DNA from: Mesostigma viride
Lineage: Eukaryota; Streptophyta; Mesostigmatophyceae; Mesostigmatales; Mesostigmataceae
Reading direction: 5' to 3'
Assembly (NCBI GenBank): GCA_009746045.1
Contig: RPFO01001881.1
Coordinates: forward strand, 40,001-104,000
Length of the DNA: 64,000 nucleotides
The notes beneath the pieces are model-generated. The model ran no database searches, had not been told where the DNA came from, and worked only from the letters and a program-made list of their open reading frames with translations. How positions within the stretch are numbered: position 1 is the stretch's first letter; each line of letters opens with the position of its first letter. Position numbers and translations under genes: made by a program. This document shows, in pieces, positions 10,170-21,029 of the stretch.

Positions 10170-11445
10170 ACCTATCCGGCCAACGCTAGACGCCGCAGGG
10201 CCCGCACTTTCAAAGAGCAGTTAGAAGAGGACATGGGGGGCCTAGGCCTCTCCGTGATTTGGAAAAGGATGATGGACAAGGCCAAGTGGGCTCAGGTTAT
10301 AGAGGACAACGACCCCCTCCAGTGGGGAAGCCGCGTGTTTGCAAACGCGGGCAGCATGCTAGGCAACCCCCTAGGGTCTGGGTGCCCTAGGGTCAGGGGC
10401 ACAATAGATAGAGTAGGATTGCTTGTACCTACATAGAATAGACCGGTAGGATTGCACATACCCATCCCTCCCTCCCTCCCTCCCTCCCTCCCTCCCTCCC
10501 TCCCTCCCTCCCTCCCTCCCTCCCTCCCTCCCTCCCTCCCTCCCTCCCTCCCTCCCTCCCTCCCTCCCTCCCTCCCTCCTCCCCCTCCCTCCCTCCACCC
10601 TCCCTCCGTCCGTCCGTCCGTCCGTCCGTCCGTCCGTCCGTCCGTCCGTCCGTCCGTCCGTCCGTCCGTCCGTCCGTCCGTCCGTCCGTCCGTCCGTCCG
10701 TCCGTCCGTCCGTCCGTCCGTCCGTCCGTTCGACCGCCCGCCCGCCCGCCCGCCCGCCCGCCCGCCGCCCGCCCGCCCGCCCGCCCGCCCGTCCGTCCGT
10801 CCGCCCGCCCGCCCGCCCGCCCGCCCGCCCGTCCGTCCGTCCGTCCGTCCGTCCGCCCGTCCGTCCGTCCGTCCGTCCGTCCGCCCGCCCGCCCGCCCGC
10901 CCGCCCGTCCGTCCGTCCGTCCGTCCGTCCGTCCGTCCGTCCGTCCGTCCGCCCGCCCGCCCGCCCGCCCGCCGCCCGCCCGCCCGCCCGCCCGCCCGCC
11001 CGCCCGTCCGCCCGCCCGTCCGTCCGCCCGTCCGTCCGTCCGTCCGTCCGTCCGTCCGTCCGTCCGTCCGTCCGTCCGTCCGTCCGTCCGTCCGTCCGTC
11101 CGTCCGTCCGTCCGTCCGTCCGTCCGTCCGTCCGTCCGTCCGTCCGTCCGTCCGCCCGCCCGCCCGCCCGCCCGCCCGTCCGTTCGTCCGTCCGTCCGTC
11201 CGTCCGTCCGTCCGTCCGTCCGTCCGTCCGTCCGTCCGTCCGTCCGTCCGTCCGTCCGTCCGTCCGTCCGTCCGTCCGTCCGTCCGTCCGTCCGTCCGTC
11301 CGTCCGTCCGTCCGTCCGTCCGTCCATCCATCCATCCATCCATCCATCCATCCATCCATCGGGGTTAAATTCTCCGTGACTACCCAACGGGAGCAACAGT
11401 TTGATTAATTAATTAATTAATTAATCAATTAATTAATGAATTCAT
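10170..11445 (+). mobile_element. RTE-like LINE 3' end with giant tetranucleotide tail
   Basis: 10187-10345 encodes RRRARTFKEQLEEDMGGLGL, then IWKRMMDKAKWAQVIEDN, a LINE RT C-terminus. The usual UTR follows, but the tail, about 90 bases in sister copies, is here a roughly 900-base tetranucleotide array (10462-11359). It ends in CCAT units, the CTCCGTGACTACCCAACGGG hairpin and an (AATT)n tail. This is the best preserved member of the family in the window. It is 5'-truncated and non-coding as a whole. Confidence 0.65.
10462..11359. repeat. Tetranucleotide array in blocks: CCCT, CCGT, CCGC, CCAT
   Basis: Register is kept almost throughout, but the unit changes in blocks: CCCT (10462-10605), then CCGT, patches of CCGC (around 10736-10795, 10802-10830, 10880-10905, 10950-11010, 11155-11175) and finally CCAT (11325-11359). 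A few 3-base slips occur, such as GCCGCCC at about 10764 and 10971. The very long frames across it (RTDG, SVRP repeats) are artefacts of a 4-base repeat read in threes. Confidence 0.95.
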
Positions 11446-11486
11446 TAGATGTGGCACAGAGGCTGGCTATCATGGCCACCCTAATA

Positions 11487-11945
11487 ACACCGTCCGCATT
11501 GGTAGGTATACTAAATAATTATGAGGCTGGGCGCCGGCCAGCTGCAAACGATAAATAAAACAAAAGAATTTTAATTAACTTATTCCCGAGTGTACTGAAC
11601 TGTAGTTTTTGAAGCTACCAAACAAACAAAGAAAGTGTAAATAAATATTATTTTCCTGTCACGTGTGCAGCTTTCTCGCTAACAAACAAAGAAATATTAA
11701 ATCTCTGGCTGAAAAATGTGCTTTTACTAGCCGTAAGAGCAGTGCATCCGGCTGGGTTACACAGAACAAACAAAGAATTATTAAATTTCGCAGCCAGTTC
11801 AACGGTTGTTCGGTAACCAAACAAACAAACTTATAATTAATTAATTGGGCGGGCACAGTAGCACTTTCAACCAATAAAACACTATTGTCTAATTCCGAAG
11901 GGCCTTTCGGCTGAACCGAATTAAAACTACCAATGCGGACGGTGT
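11487..11945. mobile_element. MITE-like element, 19-bp terminal inverted repeats
   Basis: ACACCGTCCGCATTGGTAG at 11487-11505 is matched by its exact reverse complement at 11927-11945. The inside is AT-rich, has no coding potential and holds four diverged AACAAACAAAGAA..ATTAAAT units. Flanks are TAATA on the left and AATTA on the right, which could be extended inverted repeat or an AT target duplication. At 459 bases with no ORF it fits a non-autonomous DNA transposon of unknown superfamily. Confidence 0.6.
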
Positions 11946-12354
11946 AATTAAATTAATTAATGGCCATCCTCCATGTGCCATCACCTTGTATTGGTCGTGC
12001 AAGGCCTGTACCTCGACTACATGATGCCACATTAACATTCAAATAATCACCATTCTTATTTTTTGGCCGAAAGATCGTCGTGAGCAAAGGCCTCGGGTCA
12101 AGGGTGGGCGTGCGACTAGCTGACCAACGCACGTGGTTTTATTGGGCTCCCAAAATAAGCCCTGAATCACCGATGGCTCGTTATGCCGTGCCTCATCAAC
12201 CATTGGAAAATAAACTGATAAACTGGTACTACTATATTCTAGAAGGGACAATGAAGTGATACCTTCCACAAGAGAAAAGAAAGGGGGCAAAGTATATGCT
12301 GAGCAAATCGTGCAGACGGACTCCAGCTAGCGAACGAGCCATGACTGGACTTAC

Positions 12355-12917
12355 CCAGGGGCCGCGGTATGCGAAACTCCAGCGCCCGGCTGCGGCTGTT
12401 CACCGTCACGTCCACCATGTCCTCATAGTACATGCACATGCCGATCTTCTGGTGCTTGTGGTGCTGCCGGGGCGACACGAATGGGGACGCAGTTAGTGGA
12501 AACACGGGTTTAGGGATGCGAGCTCAGAGATAATCCCCGCCCGAAATGCACACACACACACACCAAAGTTTATGTGCTTTCTGTGATGATCAGAGTGACT
12601 GTGCCCGCAAAGCCTACTAATTGAAGAACAGGGTTGTCTTCTATGCCGTACTCCAGTATCTGTCAAGCTATTCAGTATTTACACAAGACGAGAACCAATC
12701 GAAAGGTGCCCGCACAGCCTACTAATTGAAGTACAGCGTAGTCTTCTATGCCGTACTTCAGTAACTGTCAAGCTCTTCAGTATTTACAAAAGACGAGAAC
12801 CAATCGAAAGGTGCCCGTTAGGCCACAGGGCCAACAACAGCTGCAAGTTGCAGCTTGAACCCAGACATCATATCAAGGGCATGCTCATATGGCATGCGTG
12901 GCGGTGGTAGATAGGCG

Positions 12918-12950
<33 letters not shown>

Positions 12951-14654
12951 CACACCCAGCACTCCAGCAACCAGAAAGAAAACACACAGCATGCCGCAAT
13001 GGGCGCTTTTCTGGGCATTTCTCTTGTGAACAAGGGGGCGAGCATGCCTACATTGTAGTATCATGGGCAACTTGGTAATCGCATTCAGGAATTAGCAATG
13101 ACCAAAGCAAAGGGGTCCTCACGCATCTGTCAGCCTTGACTGCTACCATTTTTGCAGAGACTTCGCCATAGCTTGATCGAATGCCTACATTACATCCCTG
13201 CACTGTAAATTGCTATTATGAAGTGATTACCCGAGAGAGCTGGCTGAAAGAGTCATCTACCGAGCACTGAGGCATTTTGAGGCACTTACTGGGTATCAGC
13301 GACAGTAGTTAATCCCCCCCAAAGGCTAAGGAATTAGACACGATCCCGTCATCACTTGCAGCACCATCGTTAGCTTGCTTGGCATTCGCAAAGCACATAG
13401 CCATGAGCCCACAAGCCTCTTAGTAGCTGTGAATGCAAGAAAGGCAAATGCACGTCAGAAGCCGCAGATCCCACACATCCTAACTATACCCATGGCCTCA
13501 ATTGCTCTTGCGTGCTTCACTAAAACTCGACAAATCAGATCCCCACAGGCTGGTTGCATGCTCATCTAGCCCACGATTGAACTGACCTGAAAGGAGTACT
13601 GCGCTCGGTCCCGGAAAAACTCCACATGGCACGGGTAGTTGCTGCGCGCGACGGACGTATCCACAAAAGTACGATGCGGTTTCTCAGTAACGGTTGCAAC
13701 CCTACGACGTGTTGCTGGAAGACGCTTGGAAACATCGTGTCCAGAAAAGAACGAATCCCCATTCGAGAGCAGTGCAGCATCCTCCACCCAGCAAGGCTGC
13801 TGTACTTCACACCCATGCGTGCGGACTTCCCCATGCATGCACTACGGAAAGGCTAGGTAACTCCCCATTCTCCAAAAATTGAAGCTGGGTGATCCAATCT
13901 CCTGAACCAAGCTATAACTTTGACACGTTTACTGAGCGCCTTTGACATATTTTCTGAGTGCGGTGTGACTTCTAGCAGTCAGGATTTTAGGGTGTAAGGT
14001 ATAGCATTTTCGGGGGTTGCGGATAGCAGGGTAGAGTTTGGGGGGTGAAAGAGCTCTTGAAGGTATACGGTTTAGGGTTCAGGGGTTGAGAGGCGCTGCC
14101 AGGTTCATCACCTGCGTGTGCAGGGCCGTGAGCTCCCGCTTGGTCGCTGCCCTTCTTAGTTAAAGCTTCCCTACATCAGCCGTCTCCCTCGTCGCCGACA
14201 CCCCCCAGTCCCCCACCCTCATTGCAATTCGCCCTTTGCCATTTGCCACCCCTCGCTGGCCTGCCCCTACCACGCACGCGAGCCATGTCCGCCGCTTCAA
14301 AAATCGGTATAACTTTTTTTTGGGGGGGTGCGGTCTCCTGCCGCCACTTCCATGACCTGGTCATGGTACCCACAAGGGAACCGATGCCAAACTCCTGCCC
14401 TATCCCCCTGCCTGCTCTTGGGCACCCCATGCCTGCAAAGCACCTCCTTACATGCCACCACCTCTCCGTCCCGCCTGTCCACTTAGTTACACGTGTGCTG
14501 CCTGCATGTATGCGCCGCCTGTACCTGGTGGCAGAGCCCACGCGGAACCGCCGGCAGACCACGTCGAGCACCAACTGCGTGGACGCGGGCGCGCTGCTGC
14601 TGTCGTCATGCGAGCGCAGCGTCTTGCTCGCGTTCAGCATGCTGGTGGTGGAGG

Positions 14655-14719
<65 letters not shown>

Positions 14720-15868
14720 CGTGTGTGTGCGTGTGTGTGAGTACGTGTGTGTGTGAGGGGCTCGAGGCAGCAGGTTAGGGCGCCGCGGATTAGGGAGCAG
14801 CGGAGGTGACGCTAACGGTGTTGACCTTTGGATCTACCGTTTGGGGCATCCCAACCTCGAGCCCATGCCGTTAATTACTGTCGCTGAAAAGCAATGGCAA
14901 GCGAATGCACTGGAACCCGCACTCTCGTGCCAAACCAAGGGCAAAGTGAAGCAATACCACTGTGCCACATCAGGCTTCGTGTCAAAGGAGATTTGGAATA
15001 GGGCTATTAATGACAGGGAATGATACTAGGGCAAGATAGGCTGCTGGTCTTCTAAGAAAGCTCTCAAGCCTAACCACGGCACCAGGTTATGAAAGACACC
15101 TAGAAAAGGCTCTATTTGGCCAGTATTTACGTTGACTAACCCTTAGCGCTGAAGCCCACTCCGCAAGGGCGTTGACTAACCCGAAGCGCTGAAGAACAGT
15201 CCACAAGACGAGGGCTCCCAGGGACAGCGCGATAGACACAAGAGACCAAACTCCAGCAGCGATGGCGAGGTGTCAAACTCGCACAGCCAGCGGATTACGG
15301 GCCTATGGGGCCTAGTGCAGGGCGCTTACCTCACCCGGGTGCTTACCTGAGCAGCTCGTTGCTGCTGGAGACCGCCGCTGCCATGGGGGAGTCGCTGCGG
15401 GCAGGGAGCGAGGAGAGCGAGCGCAAGAGGCACAGCAAACGGACAATACATCACCGCGACACGGGTCAGACAACGAGGCCTGACAAGGGGTCCGGCGAGG
15501 TGCGACAGGCATACGCACACGCACACACATGCCCACGCGTGCCCAAGCGTGCAAAAGCACTCCCAAGCAAGCCTTGGCCCCCGCCCCGCCCTCCACCGTG
15601 CTTCCCCCTCCCTCTTCCCCCGTTCACCCCCCCCTATACCCGTTAAAGCAGACACGCACTTGCTTGGGCAGACACGTGTAAACGGAGACACATAAACATG
15701 CAAAAATATATACACACACCTAAACTGACATAAACGTGGATGCCCCTGCTTGTGCAATCGAGCCGCGACAGCACGGGAACCAATAGCTTGACAGGAGGCG
15801 CATCTGCGCGGCCTTGAGCGTGGGCACAAAGGAAACCACACGCCCCTCCACCACAAGCCCAGTGACGT
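12355..15868 (-). CDS. Unrecognised gene, five-exon segment (internal part)
   Basis: Five minus-strand exons join with consistent phase and GT-AG sites: 15868-15781 (VTGLVVEGRVVSFVP..), 15394-15347 (DSPMAAAVSSSNELL), 14641-14525 (MLNASKTLRSHDD.. to VVCRRFRVGSAT), 13641-13587 (NYPCHVEFFRDRAQYSFQ) and 12463-12355 (HHKHQKIGMCMYYEDMVD.. RALEFRIPRPLG). The donor of the first exon (GTTCCC) is weak; the others are good. The joined piece VVCRRFRVGS..NYPCHVEFF reads like one folded domain, possibly PH-like, but I do not recognise the family and assign no function. Neither the true 5' end nor the 3' end was found. The exons at 18416-19096 may be the start of the same gene. Confidence 0.55.
12600..12815. 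repeat. Tandem duplication of about 107 bp
   Basis: GTGCCCGCAAAGCCTACTAA through CCAATCGAAAG occurs twice in direct tandem with about ten differences. It lies in the intron upstream (minus sense) of exon 12463-12355. Confidence 0.9.
14658..14757. repeat. (GT)n microsatellite beside a splice acceptor
   Basis: About 100 bases of GT/GC repeats. On the minus strand it is (AC)n directly upstream of the CCACCAG acceptor of exon 14641-14525, taking the place of a normal pyrimidine tract. Confidence 0.95.
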
Positions 15869-16453
15869 CTGTCAGAAAACACCGCTCAGATAGGTCCGCC
15901 TCCCTCCTCCTCCAACGCTCCTGCTGCCCGCCACACCTCTCCAACGGATGCGTCTTCCTCCGGCGGTGTGCAGACGGCGACAGCAACTTGGGCGACACGG
16001 CTGCGTGACTTGGGTTGTGGATGTCAGGGAGCAGGCCACCTGGGCCGCTGGCGTTTTCCACGTGCTGCGGCATCCCTGGCCGGGGCTTGGGCGCGGATGT
16101 CATGATCGAACGACGCTCTGCCTGTGGGGCTGATGGCTTTGGTTGTACCGTGGCCGGCCGGAAGCCTGTGTCGGGGGGACAAAAATAGAAACAAAGGTAG
16201 GCCTGTTAGAGCAAAGGATAGGCCTGTGGGAAACACCCACAGAAGCCAGTAGGAAGGAGTTAGTTAAAGGAGTTAGGCATCTCAGAGACGAAAAGAGCAA
16301 GAAAGAGGCAGGCCTGCAATAGATAAGAGGTGGGCCTGTTGGATGTATAAATAGCGGGAAGGAGGCAAGCCGGCAGAGGCACATATATAGGGGCACTTCC
16401 GTAGGACGCTTGGGTGTTTACATATTGATCCAGACATTGCTACAACTAAATAT

Positions 16454-16752
16454 GTCAAGGATCTGAGGATATATATATCAAGGAGACAACCAGCGCAGGC
16501 CAGGAATCGGGAGAATACGGACCATGGTAGCTCGAGCCTGCCGTTATCTTGTCCGCGTTTTCGAGTCGTTCAGGATGATGAATATGAATGGAGATGGAAA
16601 TGTGTAGCCTTGTGCATTGAAATTATGGCTGGCTTACGTGTAGAGCGACTAGATGACCTAGACGGTGGGGCCGGAAACAGCTTGCTTGATCAGGGTGTGT
16701 GTTTCGAGCCTAGCTGGCCGGGAGTGTCAAGTGGTGAGCACCATTGCTGCGA
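16454..16752 (-). mobile_element. 3' fragment of Penelope-like element
   Basis: 16477-16754 is the reverse complement of the last 280 or so bases of the element at 53863-55350, beginning at the terminal ATCAAGGAGACAACC. The 13-base TACAACTAAATAT occurs on both sides (16441-16453 and 16753-16765), so the 299 bases between are an insertion with a 13-bp target duplication. The extra 23 bases at 16454-16476 (GTCAAGG..ATATATAT) belong to the insertion and resemble a partial second copy of the terminus. It interrupts no recognised exon. Confidence 0.75.
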
Positions 16753-17214
16753 TACAACTAAATATATGGATGAAAATATGGGGTGCTGCTGGAGCATGCT
16801 CCCCTTTGAGGTTTGCAGGGTACCACTATTTGACTTTCGATTTTTTAGCCTAAGCTAACGGACCAGGCTGGCGCACACGGCAAGTGACAGTCTCATGAAA
16901 TCCCCAAAGCACCATGGCGCGCGGCGCGGATTTCTGTTTGCTGTTGTTGTTGCATGGGGTAACCACAGAGTGCACAACTGCTCAGCAACTGACACCTGTG
17001 TGTGTTGCTGTTGTTGTGTGGCGCACGGGAGTATTTGCCTTCAACGAGTACGAAAACCAAGGGGCTGCCTCGCAAAGCCGTCCTTACCGTGCTTTTGATC
17101 ACTTGATTATTATTGCGCAATCATAGAGCCCACTGTGCCAGCCAAAGCTGTGGCATGGGAGGACGCGCTTTGGAGCGGCCATGGATCTCAAGGCCCGTTG
17201 CAGTGGCCGAGAAA

Positions 17215-17480
17215 GCGGGTACTGTGAGCAGTAGACGATGGCGGATGGCAAGTGTACGGCCTGTTACTGTACACCAGTAGACGATGGCGGATGGCAAGGT
17301 TACGGCCTGTTACTGTGCACCAGTAGACGATGGCGGATGGCGAGGTCACGGCCTGTTGTTACTGTGCACCAGTAGACGATGGCGGATGACAAGGTTACGG
17401 CCTGTTACTGTGCACCAGTAGACGATGGCGGATGACAAGGTTACGGCCTGTTACTGTGCACCAGTAGACGATGGCGGATG
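17215..17480. repeat. Minisatellite, about five units of 50 bp
   Basis: The unit CACCAGTAGACGATGGCGGA plus TGGCAAGGTTACGGCCTGTTACTGTG is repeated about five times with single-base variants, running from a degenerate first copy at about 17225. Confidence 0.9.
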
Positions 17481-17724
17481 GCCCTACGTCAAGCCATGTC
17501 AGAAAAGGGCTCGAAAGCAAGTCATTAGCAGGAAGCACATCATTAGCAAATGATCCGTCTCGTGACGGCACCTGCTTGTCACACAACTTCCACTAGAAGG
17601 GCGCACAATGCCATCGGCGCCTCATGCCATCAGCGCGGTATGCCATCAGCGCGTCATGCTATCGGTGCCTCCAACCTTTCCCCCATCCCAAGGCATGTGG
17701 CGTGTGACGTTGTCAGGGTTGCTA

Positions 17725-17885
17725 TCACTGAATACTCCCGTTCCAACTGCCGCCGGGGGCAAAGACTTCTGTGCGGCCCTCACGGATAAGTTGACGTGCG
17801 TCCAACCAGCCGATCGTACCTACTTCTTGTTCCACCTCACGGCTGTCCCCGTGATACACAACTTCCCCACTAATGCTAGCGGACC
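17725..17885 (-). CDS. Possible exon, unrecognised
   Basis: The minus strand reads ISGEVVYHGDSREVEQEVG then TIGWLDARQLIREGRTEVF, mixed-composition sequence unlike the low-complexity shadows nearby. A possible donor (GTATTC) follows AACGGGA. No convincing acceptor in a matching phase was found. It could be an internal exon between the exons at 18416-19096 and 12355-15868. Confidence 0.3.
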
Positions 17886-18415
17886 ATCCAAGGAGGCCTG
17901 GCTGCCCTGACCTAACATGCTCTACCGACGGAGACGGTCTGAGGACAAAGAGGCTCACAAAGGAGAGGTGGGCAAGTCTCGACAGGGGCATCCCCTTAGG
18001 CCTGCCTGTTTCAGCGCCCGCCCGCCCATATGTATCATCACGAGCAGCCATCTGTACTAACACTCCCAGCACATTACAAGCAGTGACACATGAACAAAGT
18101 ACGATTGATAGTACGACGGTTGTCTCGTTCATAGCAGGACAGAGTGGCTCGGCATTGTGTAGGTGGCATAAGGCATTTGCTTTGGGCCGGGGAACCCCAT
18201 CCTTACCTCAGAAAGGAAGTGAGGACGCTGGTTTTAAGAATGATCCCAGTTTAGGTGAGCCCCGCATGACATCTCTCAGGCCTGGGAAGCAGCCGTCATG
18301 TTCTCCCAACCTGCCTGCACGTGCCTAGGCTTCAAGATGGGCAGAAGCTGCTTAAGTCTGACTGTGGAGACATGCCTCCTTTTGTCGCCATATTTGCATG
18401 TGTGGCTCTACATAC

Positions 18416-19096
18416 AGCCCCGATGTGCTGTCCCCTAGATATGTAGCTGAGGCTGGCTGCGACCAACGCCCGCTCCGGAGGTGCAAGGTAGCTGACCCAT
18501 TCCTCATCCCACCTTGTGTACAGGGCTAGACGTGATTGGCAGTGCTCCGTGACCTTCTCACAGAGAGGCATGTGTTCCCATTGATAGACTTTTGAGAAGA
18601 TGTGAATTGGGAAACTCACCTTGGGGCTTCCCTCGCTGCCAGCTCTTCATCCGCATTTTTCTGATGATGCAGGGGAAGAAGACAGAAGTAACACACGTGA
18701 ACGCGGGGTTTGAAAGAGAATGGGTATCTAGTTAGGCAAGGGAAAAGGCGCGGCATTTATAGTTACGGTACGGCACCTCACATACTTACACGTTCATCGC
18801 AGCATGATGAACTAAAAACAAGGTTTGCAACGGCATTCCCAAGAAATAACAGCGGCGCTTGTAGTTAGCTCTTGCACTGGCAAAGCTGCTTACTGTAGTA
18901 GTTCGTCAGTGTCTCCCAACACGTTCAACATGCAGTCGGCAATGGACGGCCTGGCGATTTCTGCCGGGGCCGTCACAACCGACTTCAGCGGCTCAGTCGC
19001 GCTCGAATCTACCGCAGCTTGGCTTTCCCTGCCTTGAACCGGCGAGAGGTTCGCCCGGCGCGAATTTACCCGGTGAACCGGATGCGCGTAGCTCAT
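18416..19096 (-). CDS. Putative first three exons of an unrecognised gene
   Basis: Three minus-strand exons chain in phase: 19096-18894 (MSYAHPVHRVNSRRA.. ADCMLNVLGDTDELL, donor GTAAGC), 18660-18620 (KMRMKSWQRGKPQ, acceptor CATCATCAG, donor GTGAGT) and 18588-18416 (VYQWEHMPLCEKVTEHCQ.. RWDEEWVSYLAPPERALVAA, donor GTATGT). The third exon looks like an ordinary soluble helical segment. I do not recognise the family. The next exon downstream is not certain; phase 0 is required. Position and strand make it a candidate 5' end for the exons at 12355-15868, but there is no direct link. Confidence 0.4.
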
Positions 19097-19619
19097 GACT
19101 AAATAATATTGAAGCGGGAATTAACGAGGGCTGGGGCTGGAGCACAATAACTGTGCGATAAGATCGTCAGACACGCCAACATAATGTTTTTGACGTTGAA
19201 GCAGTTCAACTTCTGCCGACCTGTCATTCTTCGTGGCCACAGCACCTCATTCTTCGTGGCCACTGCACCACAATGCGCAATAAACATCGAGCAAACGCAT
19301 CACAATCCCAATGCGTCACAAGTATCACAAGCCTAGCATTACCGTGCCTTTGCGTGGCCGGTCTAAAGTCTAAACAAGCACCCACTCTTAATGGAATCTG
19401 GCCTTTATGGTCGCAAAATGTACCGTTATTAACTTGGTTGGCTGCTTCGCACTCCCACGTTACAGTACAGGCAAGGAACTAAAATAATGTTTCCAATCTT
19501 GCTCGCAATTCTGGTGGCCTTGGCTGCTTGCCGCGTGGCCCCCTTGCTCCCCAAAGCGATTCTGTCCAGCAACAGCGACAAGCGCACGATAAGAAACATT
19601 GTTTTTTGTAACTTAAACA

Positions 19620-20930
19620 AGCTTAAGGGGGGGGGGATGCTTCGCATCCCCCCCAAAAGAAGGCGCAAAGCCGACCGTAACTCTAGTAGTCGAGTTTCGA
19701 TCCGTCCGCCGACACATGGCAACTCGATTCAAGTCAACTGAAGCTTATGAAGGGGGCTGGAAAAAGGAAAAAGTCGGGAGACAAATAACGACACGCTGTG
19801 TGGGCGTGTAACACCGCAGTCCGTCCGCCCTTCCCAGTTCCCACCCACCCGGAGGCCATTTGCCGCCTCAGTGAGACGCCCCGCCCCAGGCGAGGTCGCA
19901 ACCCCCCCCCCGATGGTCTTTACATGTATTGAGGTCTCTTGGTTGTCTCTTGGTTGTCTCTTTGGTATTGAGGTCGCAATGAGGCCCCCCACCCTCCTGA
20001 GCGAGTCGACGCCAGAGTCTGCGGGATCCCCCCCACTCACCCACCCGGAGGTTCCCCCCCCCCCTCCCCCCTCAGCCATGATACGCCCCCCCGCCGACCG
20101 GCCCAGGAAAAGTACGAAGATCCGCCACAGGATGCCTCCCCGCTTGAGTGAGACGGCGACGTCGCAAGGCCCCCCGCCCTCCTCGGCGAGACGCCAGAGT
20201 CCGCGGGATCCCCCGCCCCCCCCGCCCACCCACCCACCCGGAGGCGGTACCCCCCCCCCCCCCCCCCGGCCCTCCCCCCTCAGCCAGCCGGCATGATGCG
20301 CCCCCCCGGCCGCCCCCCCGGCCGCGAAAAGGCGTGGCGCGAAGGACAGGCATCGACCACGAGGACCCCTGAAAAAGACCGGAAAAGTATGAAGATCCGC
20401 CACAGGATGCCTCCCCGCCTGAGTGAGACGGCGAGGTCGCAAGGCCCCCGCGCCCCCCACCCGCCACCCGGAGGTTCCCCCGCCTCCCCCCCCCCCAGGA
20501 CAGTAAGACGGTCCGCCCCGGCCGGGCGAGGTCGCAGGGCCCCCGCCCTCCTCAGCTGCAAGACGCCAGAGTCTGCGGGATCCCCCGCCCACCCCGCCCA
20601 CCCACCCACCCGGAGTTCCTCCCCCCCCCGCCCCCCCCCCCCCCCCCCCGCCCCCCACCCACCCGGAGTTCCTCCCCCCCCCCCCCCCCCCCTCCCCCTC
20701 CCCCCCCCCGACCGTAACTCTAGTAGTCGAGATTGGATTCGTCTGCCGATAGGTGGCAACTCGATTCGAGTCAACTGAAGCTTATGAAGGGGGCTGAAGA
20801 AAGGACAAATAACGACATGCTGTGTGGGCCTGAAACACCGCAGTCGGTCGGTCCGCTCTTCCCAGTTCCCACCCACTCGGAGGCCATTCGCCGCCTCAGT
20901 GAGACGCCCCAGTGAGGCGAGGTCGTCCAG
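19620..20930. repeat. C-rich dispersed repeat, internally duplicated
   Basis: A block beginning GACCGTAACTCTAGTAGTCG and passing through CAACTGAAGCTTATGAAGGG and ACACCGCAGTC to GCCGCCTCAGTGAGACGCCC occurs at about 19670-19890 and again at 20707-20925. Between them lie three or four copies of a unit containing GATCCGCCACAGGATGC, GAGTGAGACGGCGA, GCCAGAGTC(T/C)GCGGGAT and long C tracts. Part of it recurs at 26340-26425. All open frames are Pro/Gly-rich artefacts. It looks like a dispersed repeat family with unknown coding capacity. Confidence 0.7.
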
Positions 20931-21029
20931 GCATAGTTGTCTCGGTTCATAGTTGATTTGTAGTCCAAGTTGGTGAGTTAGCTAGTTAGTCAATCAATTA
21001 ATTAGTTTGCATGTTAGCTAAAATCATGT

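Noticed and set aside
10292-11408. 300-355 codon frames of RTDG / GGRA / SVRP repeats
   Set aside because: A 4-base repeat has no stops in several frames; these are microsatellite translations.
19729-20876. Gly-rich 200-309 codon minus-strand frames
   Set aside because: They read C tracts and repeated units; periodic, no domain, and the repeats are found elsewhere out of frame.
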